Shown here: positions 33,597-41,380 of the stretch, in pieces | How the letters are laid out: each line of letters opens with the position of its first letter | How positions within the stretch are numbered: position 1 is the first letter of the stretch | Origin: a virus | DNA: 46,565 nt | IMG/VR virus record: IMGVR_UViG_3300034980_000091 | Span: 1-46,565 of that record | Direction: 5' to 3' (one strand) | Notes under the pieces: model-generated | Database searches by the model: none | What the model saw: only the letters and a program-made list of their open reading frames with translations | What the model was told of the DNA's origin: nothing | Made by a program: the position numbers and the translations under genes

Positions 33597-33778
33597 ACTT
33601 GTTTTCTTGGTCCAGATGCTTAGGTTCCTCCCTAGACGACGCCTTGACTACCTGCCCCGGGCCCTTGTGGCCCTTGGCTTCCGGTCCGGCCTAGTCCACC
33701 CTTGCCGCTGCTGCGGCCCCTCGCCTCTCTTGCGCCCTGTGCGCCTCATATGAGAGCCTACTAACGAAAGGAAAGCCA

Positions 33779-34129
33779 ATGGCGTTCACGCCCTTAGTTT
33801 GTCCGCGCACTGGTCGCCCCATCCGGGTTGTATCCAAGCGTGCTGCAATTGCCTTGAAGCTTGCCGCGCAACGAGAGTTGTTGCGAGACAGGCAGAAGAC
33901 AGATGTACCTGACGACATATCCACCCCTACAAGATTGGGGGAAAGGATGAAAACGATCAAACATCGTCCGGCGCCCTACGTGGTGATGGAAGGCCAGAAC
34001 TTCTTGCCTGACAGACCACGTTCGCCCGAATTGAGACAGCCAGACTTTGAAGGTACAAGACAGGCAATTGCCAAGCGTCTTGAACGTCACGATAAGGCTG
34101 CCCCTCAGAGAAAAAGGAAATTGAAATGA
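33779..34129 (+). CDS. 116-residue basic protein, first rightward gene
   Basis: It follows an AAAGGAAA ribosome-binding site within CCTACTAACGAAAGG, which also occurs upstream of the gene at 2199. The protein is highly basic and Pro/Arg/Lys-rich (CPRTGRPIRVVSKRAAIALK; HDKAAPQRKRKLK), suggesting nucleic-acid binding or an early host-takeover role. No family was recognised. The last 4 bp overlap a small membrane peptide gene. Confidence 0.7.
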   Translation: MAFTPLVCPRTGRPIRVVSKRAAIALKLAAQRELLRDRQKTDVPDDISTPTRLGERMKTIKHRPAPYVVMEGQNFLPDRPRSPELRQPDFEGTRQAIAKRLERHDKAAPQRKRKLK

Positions 34130-34203
34130 TTTCAGTGCTTTTCTACCTGCCCCTTTGGCTTGCTTGGATATATCTAATTCTCCTAGCCCTCGCCTCTCTC
34201 TAA
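34126..34203 (+). CDS. 25-residue hydrophobic peptide
   Basis: The ATG overlaps the preceding stop (ATGA), with AAAGGAAA about 7 bp upstream. The product is nearly all hydrophobic (MISVLFYLPLWLAWIYLILL), a single membrane-spanning helix. A hairpin follows at once. Function is unknown. Confidence 0.5.
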   Translation: MISVLFYLPLWLAWIYLILLALASL

Positions 34204-34213
34204 TCCTTTCAGT

Positions 34214-34238
34214 CTCTTCCCCTGTAATGGGGGAAGGG
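34214..34238 (+). terminator. hairpin after first rightward genes, weak terminator
   Basis: CTCTTCCCC (34214-34222) pairs with GGGGAAGGG (34230-34238) around a 7-nt loop and is followed by TTTAT. The T run is short, so termination may be partial, which would set apart the first two genes. Confidence 0.5.
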
Positions 34239-34618
34239 TTTATCTCAGAGGTATGATCTGACCGATCATTCTTCTCAGGTAAATCAGAGACGTCTTAAAA
34301 ATGCCAGCGTGCGGACTTCTACACCTTTGGCCAAGGCCATAAAGATGTCGTCACCCTTAAGGACAATTCCCCCTAAGTTTTGACGCGGATTAACTTTGCA
34401 TGTGGAGGAAGTCTGAGGACTTCCGTTAACTCACTGATAGCGCACGATGCAAAGACGTACAGTTTCCAGTCCGACCAAAAATAAAATCACAACTTTGGCC
34501 CTGATTGCAGAGATGCTATGTCAGGGTCACGTTGTTAATAGCTAGGGCATATCCCGGGGAAGCTTGGGGTATGCCTCATGGTATTAACGCCTACAATTAA
34601 ATGGAAAGGTAGGACACC
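34239..34618 (+). ncRNA. 380-nt structured untranslated region
   Basis: No gene is seen here, but several stems are: ATGATC/GATCAT (34253-34269), CTTTGCAT/ATGCAAAG (34394-34401 with 34447-34454) enclosing GGAAGTC/GACTTCC (34407-34424), and a strong two-tier hairpin at 34534-34588. This density suggests a leader RNA or small RNA that controls the next gene. No known riboswitch class was recognised. Confidence 0.45.
34534..34588 (+). promoter_or_regulatory. two-tier hairpin upstream of the 164-residue protein gene
   Basis: GTTAATA (34534-34540) pairs perfectly with TATTAAC (34582-34588). Inside, GGCATATCCC (34546-34555) pairs with GGGGTATGCC (34566-34575), with one G-U. It ends 30 nt before the start codon and is not followed by a T run, so a translational control or RNA-stability element is more likely than a terminator. 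Confidence 0.65.
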
Positions 34619-35113
34619 ATGTCTACAATTCTTAATCGTGCCGCTCGCTTTGGCGGCAACCAGAAACGATCCGGTAACACGGGTTTAAGCTTGGCGATCG
34701 AGTGCATTGATCACTTCGCTGATGAAGGAGATTGGCGACCGCTCGCCCGGCTCCTGAAAGGCCTCACCTATTCGAAGTCTGACTTCGCACTCATGCGTAA
34801 GATCATTGGCTTCGGAACAAGCAAGTCTGTCAAGATGAAGGTGGACAAGAACCACCCTGAAATGTTCGTCTTTACACGGGAAAAAGACAGACCCGTGCGG
34901 TCGAATGTCCTCGGACGTCTGTCAGGCAAAGCCGCAGAAGGCCACAGTTTCCGGTCCACTGAGGTGAAGGAACTTGTGACGCCTGAAAAAATCGAGAAGG
35001 CGTTCGACGTTGATAAGTATGCACACGCCATCGTGCTGAAGATGAAGAAAGAAGGCGTGAATATGGGTCAGCTGATGCTGGCTGTCAAAGCTGACATGCA
35101 GGCTAACTCATGA
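34619..35113 (+). CDS. 164-residue hypothetical early protein
   Basis: It starts MSTILNRAARFGGNQKRSG after an AAAGG site. It is helical and basic, with a conserved-looking middle (YSKSDFALMRKIIGFGTSKS). Codon use is richer in GC than the replication genes. It is coupled to the next gene by a 4-bp overlap. No family was recognised; position suggests early host interaction. Confidence 0.75.
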   Translation: MSTILNRAARFGGNQKRSGNTGLSLAIECIDHFADEGDWRPLARLLKGLTYSKSDFALMRKIIGFGTSKSVKMKVDKNHPEMFVFTREKDRPVRSNVLGRLSGKAAEGHSFRSTEVKELVTPEKIEKAFDVDKYAHAIVLKMKKEGVNMGQLMLAVKADMQANS

Positions 35114-35334
35114 AGCTGAACGTAAAGGTTAAGCAAAACGAAACCCGACGTCCTGTTGCCTATCTCAATGTAAAACTAGGCTTTATCTACACTCCTAGTG
35201 GGTCAGATGATAACCGGATCTTCCATCGTAAGGGCGCGACGGGTGCTTACTCTTGGACAGAAAAAGAGATGATCGCTCTCAAGCTGAAACCTATGTACAA
35301 AGGCGATAGCGTCACTCTCACCTACACTTTCTGA
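35110..35334 (+). CDS. 74-residue small beta-rich protein
   Basis: ATGA overlap with the previous gene. The protein is basic and beta-rich, ending ALKLKPMYKGDSVTLTYTF. The DNA directly downstream encodes, in the same frame after the TGA, a diverged second copy of its C-terminal half. No family was recognised. Confidence 0.7.
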   Translation: MKLNVKVKQNETRRPVAYLNVKLGFIYTPSGSDDNRIFHRKGATGAYSWTEKEMIALKLKPMYKGDSVTLTYTF

Positions 35335-35460
35335 GAGGCTTTTTACATTCGTGAAAACACGGATGGACCCATCCAAAACCAAACATTCCTAGAGAACATT
35401 GGACTTAGGCCTTTGTTCAAAGGGGATAGAGTAATAACCTCCGAAACCCGGACCTTCTGA
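35335..35460 (+). pseudogene. degenerate second copy of the preceding gene's C-terminal half
   Basis: After the TGA at 35332 the same frame stays open for 41 codons to TGA at 35458. Its end, GLRPLFKGDRVITSETRTF, aligns with LKPMYKGDSVTLTYTF of the upstream gene, including the terminal TF-stop, and YIR-x4-G aligns with FHRKGATG. There is no ATG or clear ribosome-binding site, so it is probably a decayed tandem duplication. Stop readthrough is an alternative. Confidence 0.7.
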
Positions 35461-35472
35461 AAGGAAACAATC

Positions 35473-35685
35473 ATGAAACTTGTTGGACATTTCGTAGCAC
35501 ATGGTGTTGAACTGGACCTGACGTTCGAAGGCGCGGTGGCTGAAGCCCTTAGCAAAAGCAGGCGTCCTGTCTCTAATGCTGTTCGGCTGGCGAAGCAACG
35601 CCTTGCTGATCAAGGTGCGGTGGACATCATCGTCTTCCCTAACCCAAGTTATGTGCAGTGTTTGGAGGGTCTGTCTGATGCATAG
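35473..35685 (+). CDS. 70-residue hypothetical protein
   Basis: It has a GAAAGGAAAC ribosome-binding site. The protein (MKLVGHFVAHGVELDLTFEG...) is alpha/beta and ends PSYVQCLEGLSDA. It overlaps the next gene by 8 bp. No family was recognised. Confidence 0.65.
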   Translation: MKLVGHFVAHGVELDLTFEGAVAEALSKSRRPVSNAVRLAKQRLADQGAVDIIVFPNPSYVQCLEGLSDA

Positions 35686-35995
35686 GACACTCTTCTTCGT
35701 CTGGATTACTATCTTCATCTTCGTAATCCTCTCGATGACTAACCCCGTTGAGTCTCAGTCTTCCCAGAACTGTGACCAACGGGGCAACTTGGTTTCCAAA
35801 CTCGAGAGTCAATTCAGTGAGACACAGAAAATTGTGGCCCTCACTGGTGTGAATATTGTCCTTGAGTTCTTTGGTAACGAAGAAACTGGCACTTGGACCG
35901 TTCTTATGGTCAACGAAGAAGGCATTGCCTGCATCTCCGCCGCTGGTAATTACTGGGAAGAAGTTTTGCCTGTCAACAAGGATCAGAAGTCATGA
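35678..35995 (+). CDS. 105-residue exported protein, unknown function
   Basis: The start at 35678 has GGAGGG upstream and begins a classical signal peptide (HRTLFFVWITIFIFVILSM, then NPVESQS). The mature part has two Cys (CDQRGNL; GIACISA) that could form a disulfide in the periplasm. It is coupled to the next membrane-protein gene by 4 bp. It may act on the envelope, for example in superinfection exclusion. Confidence 0.7.
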   Translation: MHRTLFFVWITIFIFVILSMTNPVESQSSQNCDQRGNLVSKLESQFSETQKIVALTGVNIVLEFFGNEETGTWTVLMVNEEGIACISAAGNYWEEVLPVNKDQKS

Positions 35996-36171
35996 TTGAA
36001 CTCCTCCTCTACTCACTCGGCATCCCTATCACATGCCTTTACATCAAGGTTTGTGAAGAGAAGACCACGACCAAGATGGACAGTTTCGAGTTAGTCTTCC
36101 TGATCTGCTGGCCGTTAGGCTTCATTATCATGGCATTTATATTCCTTATCCAGTCATTCGGAAGGGAATAA
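35992..36171 (+). CDS. 59-residue two-helix membrane protein
   Basis: ATGA overlap with the exported protein gene. It begins MIELLLYSLGIPITCLYIKV, a first membrane segment, then a charged loop (CEEKTTTKMDSFE), then a second segment (LVFLICWPLGFIIMAFIF). The function is unknown; it probably works with the adjacent exported protein. Confidence 0.65.
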   Translation: MIELLLYSLGIPITCLYIKVCEEKTTTKMDSFELVFLICWPLGFIIMAFIFLIQSFGRE

Positions 36172-36187
36172 TATCTGACAACCAACA

Positions 36188-36264
<77 letters not shown>

Positions 36265-36282
36265 ACTTAACCGGAGATTGTG

Positions 36283-36549
36283 ATGACATACACTATTCTC
36301 GGAACTGGATCGATTGACGACATCTATTTTACAGGGATGTTAGTTTACCTACCTCTCCTTTTTCTTGCCCTCTTTCACTACAGAACTGGGGTAAGGTCGC
36401 TTGATGTTGAAGAGGTTCTAGCTCTGACATTTTTCTGCCTGTCTTGCGTGGTTATGTGGCCAGTGACCATAGCTTTCTTGGTTATATGGCTGTTCCTTTA
36501 TCTCTTGAGAAATCCGAAAGGAAAACGGAATGGAAGAACTTGTAAATGA
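36283..36549 (+). CDS. 88-residue polytopic membrane protein
   Basis: The ATG at 36283 with GGAG 6 bp upstream is preferred to the GTG three bases earlier. There are two or three hydrophobic segments (about 18-33, 46-65 and 64-80) and a basic tail (RNPKGKRNGRTCK). It overlaps the next membrane-protein gene by 20 bp. Function is unknown. Confidence 0.65.
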   Translation: MTYTILGTGSIDDIYFTGMLVYLPLLFLALFHYRTGVRSLDVEEVLALTFFCLSCVVMWPVTIAFLVIWLFLYLLRNPKGKRNGRTCK

Positions 36550-36937
36550 TATGGTTGGCACCAGTTTGTCAGCCGCTTTGTCTCAGGTTGACAAGCTTGT
36601 GACAACTTACGGTGAAGAAGCCGTTAGTTTGGCCTTGCTTGTGGTGCAATTGCGATCCATTGGTGAACTGATCATCAGTCTGATTGCCTTCGCCTGCGTC
36701 CTCACGTCCTTCTTCGTCATCATCCCTTACGCGAAGAAAGTGTGGGACAACGACCCCTCTGAAGAAGGTGACTGTCAATCAAGCACTGTGCTGATCTGCG
36801 CCGTCACTCCCATCCTCACAATTGGTTCACTGATCTTCTTCTTTAGAACCTCCTTCTTGGACCCCGTTGTTTGGGCATCATCCTTTGGTTTCCCAGAAAT
36901 TGAAGTCGCCCGATCTTTGCTGGAAAAGGTGCTTTAA
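36530..36937 (+). CDS. 135-residue membrane protein
   Basis: Residues 1-35 form an amphipathic helix (VDKLVTTYGEEAVSLALLVV). Transmembrane segments follow at about 45-68 and 86-105, separated by an acidic loop (DNDPSEEGDC). It directly precedes the ligase island. Its function is unknown; membrane anchoring or transport for that system is possible. Confidence 0.65.
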   Translation: MEELVNDMVGTSLSAALSQVDKLVTTYGEEAVSLALLVVQLRSIGELIISLIAFACVLTSFFVIIPYAKKVWDNDPSEEGDCQSSTVLICAVTPILTIGSLIFFFRTSFLDPVVWASSFGFPEIEVARSLLEKVL

Positions 36938-36938
36938 T

Positions 36939-36998
36939 ATGGATTGTGAAGCTGAAGAATATCACTGGTGGTTTGGAACTGGGGGTCAACGTCGATGA
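36939..36998 (+). CDS. possible 19-residue minigene coupled to the ligase island
   Basis: ATG follows AAAAGG at 7 bp and the frame (MDCEAEEYHWWFGTGGQRR) ends in an ATGA overlap with the start of the glutamine-amidotransferase-like gene. This arrangement suggests a leader that sets translation of the next gene. It could also be chance. Confidence 0.3.
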   Translation: MDCEAEEYHWWFGTGGQRR

Positions 36999-37756
36999 TT
37001 TTATTCTCGAAGGTAAATAGAGTTTATGTCGTTGACTACAATCTGTTCGACTTTGATGTCATGCCTAAGACAGGTCTTAAAGACCCGAACCTGTCAGAAG
37101 AAGGTCATAAGGTTTTTGGTAGTCACCTTTATGCCCCCTTTTATGCCTCCTCTCATTACACCAGAACTGCTGCATACTGGCACATAGTCAACGTCTTCAA
37201 AGACTATGAGATCAGAACTCTGTGTCCTTTCCGTCTTGAGACAGATGTTATTCACCGAGAAGCTGATGTGCTGACAAAGGATGACATCCTCTTGTTCACT
37301 GGAGGTGAAGACGTTGGTGACAACCATCACCGTGATGCCTATGAGAAACTCGTGTATGACATGTACCCTCATGCCATCAAGGTGGGCATCTGTCGTGGTG
37401 CTCAGTTCCTCAACGTCATGAATGGAGGGGTGTTGGTTGATCACATTAAAAGCAATGGACATGTGCTTGGTCACCACCGTGTCAACAAAGATTGGGCTGA
37501 TACCCAAGAGTTTGAGCCTATGCTTAAAGGCATCACCTATCTAACCTCTACCCATCACCAAGGCATCATCCCCCACCCTGTTACAGCGACAACTTTCGTC
37601 ACCTGTCCTAATGATGGTGTGGCCGAGGCGTTCTGTTACAAGGGCACCAGATGTGTTGGTATACAAAGTCACCCCGAGTACATAGAAGCGATAGGTGGGG
37701 AGGACACTAACACACTATTCACCCGTATCTGTGCAGCCTCCGGTCTGTTCGATTAA
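36995..37756 (+). CDS. class I glutamine amidotransferase-like hydrolase (peptidase C26)
   Basis: The start at 36995 (MILFSKVNRVYVVDYN) gives 253 residues and an ATGA overlap. Landmarks of the gamma-glutamyl hydrolase/GATase I fold are ILLFTGGEDVG (99-108), the nucleophile elbow GICRGAQFLN with Cys133, STHHQG (185-190), and the His226/Glu228 pair in SHPEY. Relatives cleave gamma-glutamyl bonds (folate polyglutamate, gamma-Glu-GABA) or release ammonia from glutamine. It opens the island of ligases. The substrate is unknown. Confidence 0.9.
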   Translation: MILFSKVNRVYVVDYNLFDFDVMPKTGLKDPNLSEEGHKVFGSHLYAPFYASSHYTRTAAYWHIVNVFKDYEIRTLCPFRLETDVIHREADVLTKDDILLFTGGEDVGDNHHRDAYEKLVYDMYPHAIKVGICRGAQFLNVMNGGVLVDHIKSNGHVLGHHRVNKDWADTQEFEPMLKGITYLTSTHHQGIIPHPVTATTFVTCPNDGVAEAFCYKGTRCVGIQSHPEYIEAIGGEDTNTLFTRICAASGLFD

Positions 37757-37776
37757 CCTGTTCTGAGGAGAACACA

Positions 37777-38181
37777 ATGCAAGAATTCATCTTCGTATAT
37801 GGTACGTTGAAGAACAACTATCACAACTCTGCCTTGTTTGCAGACTCGCCTATGATAGGTGAAGCCCAGACTGTGGAGCCTTACCAGACATACTCTGAAG
37901 GCATCCCTTATGTCATTCACCCTAACTATACCAATCCCAATGGTCCGTCTCGCCTCCCTGTCAAGGGTCAGGTGTGGAGTGTGACAAGCCCAGACATTCT
38001 GAGGTCGTTGGATGGACTGGAAGGCCACCCCGATTGGTACCGCCGCGAAAAAATTATGGTGCAGATGGGCGATGGCTTCGAAGAAACAGCTGAGGTTTGG
38101 TGTTACCTGATGCCAAACAACATGGAAAATCGTGACGGACATTCAATGCCAATCAATGAGGATGGTATCTATGAGTACTAA
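37777..38181 (+). CDS. gamma-glutamylcyclotransferase-like protein (AIG2/GGCT)
   Basis: The 134-residue protein has a strong GAGGAG ribosome-binding site. It carries the substrate-binding VYGTLKNNYHN (7-17) and the catalytic Glu82 in LDGLEGHPDWYRR, then the VWCYLM strand. Family members convert gamma-glutamyl-amines or -amino acids to 5-oxoproline, trimming gamma-glutamyl groups. It overlaps the next gene by 8 bp, so it is coupled into the island. Confidence 0.9.
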   Translation: MQEFIFVYGTLKNNYHNSALFADSPMIGEAQTVEPYQTYSEGIPYVIHPNYTNPNGPSRLPVKGQVWSVTSPDILRSLDGLEGHPDWYRREKIMVQMGDGFEETAEVWCYLMPNNMENRDGHSMPINEDGIYEY

Positions 38182-39166
38182 GACAGCGGACTACTATGCG
38201 AAACTCAAGTTTGAAAGAAAAGAGAGGGACAAAAAACTCTACGAAATTTCAGAGAACCTTCGTTCTGAATGGCGCACCTGTCCTAAAGCTCGCAAAAAAT
38301 TAGTGGAGCTGATGAAGATACATCAGAACTCTCCTGCCAAACAGGGTAAAAATTACCATCATATGTATAACAAACCAGAGCCTAATCCACACAAACTGCC
38401 TAATTACTACAGAGGCTCTTGTATGGATCTTAAGTACCTCTTAGACGGGTCTGGACATGTCCATGTGTACAATGAGGGTGGTTGTTGGGGCAGCTTCTTG
38501 TCAAAACACAGACCCACCACTTTGTGTGTGCCAATCAAAAGTACCAGCGTTGACAAGGATGTCATCGAGTGGCTGATCAATACACCAATGCTGAAGAAGG
38601 TGCTGGTCAACCCCGATGTAAAGTCTGTTCTTGCTAACGGGTTTGTCATCGACACTGAGCAGGCTTACTATTCAGAGTGGTATGTTCCCGCAATGTTCTG
38701 TCGCAGTATCTCTGAACAAACCGCAGGAACATACTTCCCGCAGGGCTTCTTCGATAAGATCAAAAATTGCAGTGGCTTTGTGAAATACTGGATGTACATG
38801 GCCAACCCTGTCTCTTTGGGAAATAACTTTAAAGAGTATGTGATCTGCCTGTTCCCAGATGTCCACGGTCAGTGCTGGCAGAGTAATGAAACTCGGCTCG
38901 GAATTAAGACCTTGGTGGAGATGCCTGTGCAAGAGATTATTGCCCCTGAAAACATGAGGAACAAATTCTATGGTCGTAACGAGGTTCACGCCGCTGAATG
39001 GGCGCTCAAGAAGAAAGATGAGAAGTCTTTGTACAGAGTATCAATGGACGTACAAGGTGGCCGTATAGATGATGATCGTATCTACTGTAATAGTAATAAA
39101 GCCTACCTCAAAGACATAGAGACGGCCATCGAAGTCTTGGAAGCAGTGGAAAAAGAAGGAGTCTAG
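38174..39166 (+). CDS. 330-residue unknown protein in the ligase island
   Basis: The start at 38174 (MSTKTADYYAKLK) is chosen for its GAGGATG site and 8-bp overlap. The N-terminal 60 residues are Lys/Arg-rich and helical. A Gly/His/Cys-containing part follows (SGHVHVYNEGGCWGSF near 93-108) and a mixed alpha/beta body with several Cys and Trp. It lies between the cyclotransferase and the amidotransferase, so it may supply or bind the substrate. No family was recognised. Confidence 0.8.
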   Translation, partial: STKTADYYAKLKFERKERDKKLYEISENLRSEWRTCPKARKKLVELMKIHQNSPAKQGKNYHHMYNKPEPNPHKLPNYYRGSCMDLKYLLDGSGHVHVYNEGGCWGSFLSKHRPTTLCVPIKSTSVDKDVIEWLINTPMLKKVLVNPDVKSVLANGFVIDTEQAYYSEWYVPAMFCRSISEQTAGTYFPQGFFDKIKNCSGFVKYWMYMANPVSLGNNFKEYVICLFPDVHGQCWQSNETRLGIKTLVEMPVQEIIAPENMRNKFYGRNEVHAAEWALKKKDEKSLYRVSMDVQGGRIDDDRIYCNSNKAYLKDIETAIEVLEAVEKEGV

Positions 39167-39167
39167 T

Positions 39168-40586
39168 ATGTGTGGAATTGTAGGTATGATAGGTGATCTT
39201 CATAAGAGTGACTGGTCTTTGATGAGGCACCTATTGTTCATGAACACAACCCGTGGTGTACACAGCACTGGCCTGTTCTACGTTGGCAGTGATTGTGAAG
39301 TTAAAATGGAGAAGAGCCAAGGCGCACCCGGAAATCTCTATGAAGATGAGTCCTCTGATATCTGGGACTGGGAGGGTAAGGTTTTACCCAATGCTCCTGT
39401 ACCAAAAATCATTGTGGGTCACAACCGCTTCGCTACGAAAGGCAAGATCAATTCTGAAAATGCACACCCCTTCAACGTGGGTGACTGGTTCGGCGTACAC
39501 AATGGCAGTCTGGAGAGGTATCGACACCTTTCTAAGACCCTCCATGAAGTGGACAGCAAGTACATCATTGACGGCTGTAACCAAAGCGGCTTCACTTCAA
39601 CGTGGGAGTCTATGCGTGGCGCAGCAGCAGTGGTTGCCTATGATCAGAAGAAAGATCTGCTTCACATAGCGAGGAACGAGGAACGCCCTCTTGTATTTGC
39701 TAAGCTGCGTGGTGAAAAAGCTTGGATCTTTGCATCTGAAGCTTGGATGATCCACGCCTTGTACATGAAGGAAGGTACGTCTTCCCTCTATACAAGACCC
39801 GAGTGCACCATGTTTGACAAGAACAAGCTGTACACTGTGAAGGTAGGCAAGGGTGGTTGCGAAACAACAACCTCTCCTCTCCGAAACAACGTGGAAAAAT
39901 ACAGTTTTTATTCAGGAGGTGGCTCGGGTTTTGGAAATAACAAATCTCACAAGGGCGGGAACCTTGCCTCTGTTAGGGTTACAGAGCTACTTAAGAAACA
40001 GAGTAACAGTGGTTGGGCTCTGAATACCTCGGGATGGAAAGAGGCATCGTCTAGGCATAACATTAACCTAGGTGATCACCTTGACATTGAGTTGATCGTT
40101 AAGTCCACTACCTCTCTCAGTCCTTGGGTTATGCAAATGCATCAGAAAACCTTGCGTCACCTTGCGTTCACGGTCAAGGCTGGTCACAAACTGGAAGGTG
40201 TCCCGGTATTTGTATACCTCGATGACAAAAAGTCGTGGCTCAAGATGCACGAAAACACAGGAGATCTGAAAAATCCTGAGGTAATGGTGAGGTTCAACTC
40301 CCGTCCTCGTCTGGTAATTGGGGAACGCAATCAGGTTATTGCAATTCATTGCTCTATCCGTTCGATCTGGCTTGACCCAATCAAGAAGAAAGAAGAAAAG
40401 GAGGAGATGTTCAAATGTTATATGTGCGAAGGCGACTATAGCACTGACAAAAGAGTAGATCTTCCTGCTCCCGACATCGGGGGTATAGTACACGATGTGT
40501 GCAAAGGATGTGCCACAACGTTGGGCTATTATGTAGAAGAAGAGAAAACATCCACCCATTCCACCCGAAGCAATGTCTTGCAATAA
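39168..40586 (+). CDS. class II glutamine amidotransferase (GATase II) protein
   Basis: The 472-residue protein begins MCGIVGMIGD; Cys2 is the expected N-terminal nucleophile. RGVHSTG (29-35), GHNRFATKG (84-92), NAHPF (98-102) and HNG (111-113) complete the Ntn-type glutaminase site that releases ammonia from glutamine. The C-terminal 200 residues lack a recognisable synthetase. They include a ssDNA- or substrate-binding-like region and a zinc knuckle (CYMC and CKGC). Ammonia is probably passed to a separate partner such as the ligases downstream. Confidence 0.9.
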   Translation: MCGIVGMIGDLHKSDWSLMRHLLFMNTTRGVHSTGLFYVGSDCEVKMEKSQGAPGNLYEDESSDIWDWEGKVLPNAPVPKIIVGHNRFATKGKINSENAHPFNVGDWFGVHNGSLERYRHLSKTLHEVDSKYIIDGCNQSGFTSTWESMRGAAAVVAYDQKKDLLHIARNEERPLVFAKLRGEKAWIFASEAWMIHALYMKEGTSSLYTRPECTMFDKNKLYTVKVGKGGCETTTSPLRNNVEKYSFYSGGGSGFGNNKSHKGGNLASVRVTELLKKQSNSGWALNTSGWKEASSRHNINLGDHLDIELIVKSTTSLSPWVMQMHQKTLRHLAFTVKAGHKLEGVPVFVYLDDKKSWLKMHENTGDLKNPEVMVRFNSRPRLVIGERNQVIAIHCSIRSIWLDPIKKKEEKEEMFKCYMCEGDYSTDKRVDLPAPDIGGIVHDVCKGCATTLGYYVEEEKTSTHSTRSNVLQ

Positions 40587-40600
40587 GGAGACAGAATAAC

Positions 40601-41380
40601 ATGACTGTAACTATCGGAGCTGACCCAGAAGTCTTCCTTTTGAAGGAAGGTAGCATGGTCACACCCACTGGCCTGATCGAAGGCACTAAGCTTGAGCCTT
40701 TTCCTGTCGAGAAGGGCGCAATTCAGCAGGATGGTACCGCAGCAGAGTTTAACATTGACCCCACTTCCACGCCTGAAGAATTCGTTGACAACCTCAGTGT
40801 TGTTATGCGTCAGCTTGAGGAACTGTCTGGTTGTGAGCTTGACCCTGAAGTTGTGCGACACTGGGGCTTCGCGGCGCTGAATGATATGTCTGATACAGAG
40901 AAAGTGATGGGTTGCGAACCAGACTTCAATGCTTGGAGTGGTAAGGTTAATCCCAAGCCTTCTGCTGAGACGCCCTTCCGTACAGCGGGTGGTCACGTAC
41001 ACGTTGGCTTCATCAGTGGGGGTGCTAACGATCCGGGTTACAGAAGTTACATTGAACCCCTTGTTAGAATTCTTGACGAACAGATTGGTGTACCTTCTCT
41101 GCTATGGGATGGCAACTCTGAACGTCGTGAGTTGTATGGCAAGGCTGGTGCTTACAGGCCCAAGGTCTTTGGACTTGAGTACAGGGTGCTGTCAAACGCA
41201 TGGATCAAGAACCCGGCTGTGTGTGAGTTCATCTTCAACCAAGCCACTAAGGCTGTGGAAATGTGGAAGAGAGGACACGAGGCATCAAAGGATGCTTTGG
41301 ATATCATCAACGGAAACAAATACGAAATGGCAGAGAAGTTTTGCCTTGAACACGAGGTTCCAATCAATGATTTTAGGTAA
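40601..41380 (+). CDS. phiEco32-type COOH-NH2 ligase (amidoligase type 2)
   Basis: The start at 40601 (MTVTIGADPEVFLL) gives 259 residues. The glutamine-synthetase-like metal and ATP site is seen in GADPE (6-10), QQDGTAAEFN (42-51), GGHVHVGF (130-137) and GLEYRVLSNAW (191-201). This is the signature of the phage COOH-NH2 ligase type 2 family first noted in phiEco32. The enzyme should join a carboxylate to an amine with ATP. The stop overlaps the next gene by 14 bp. Confidence 0.9.
   Translation: MTVTIGADPEVFLLKEGSMVTPTGLIEGTKLEPFPVEKGAIQQDGTAAEFNIDPTSTPEEFVDNLSVVMRQLEELSGCELDPEVVRHWGFAALNDMSDTEKVMGCEPDFNAWSGKVNPKPSAETPFRTAGGHVHVGFISGGANDPGYRSYIEPLVRILDEQIGVPSLLWDGNSERRELYGKAGAYRPKVFGLEYRVLSNAWIKNPAVCEFIFNQATKAVEMWKRGHEASKDALDIINGNKYEMAEKFCLEHEVPINDFR

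Larger units (their letters stand above)
32602..33778. other. divergent non-coding control region, candidate origin
   Basis: This 1.18-kb stretch has no convincing gene. It holds the leader and promoter of the late unit (32.60-32.79 kb), an AT-rich part with 33-bp direct repeats (32.79-32.96 kb), a pyrimidine/purine-skewed part with short repeats (33.0-33.2 kb), and operator-like palindromes (33.58-33.60 kb) before the first rightward gene. The frames crossing it are low in complexity (MNGMNGEG-type) and lack start signals. Promoters for both units and a replication origin would be expected here; the origin is inference. Confidence 0.6.

Noticed and set aside
40929-41366. 5' extension of the 198-residue gene, within the COOH-NH2 ligase gene
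   Set aside because: The region overlaps the ligase catalytic domain in another frame; a start at 41367 gives a normal short overlap.
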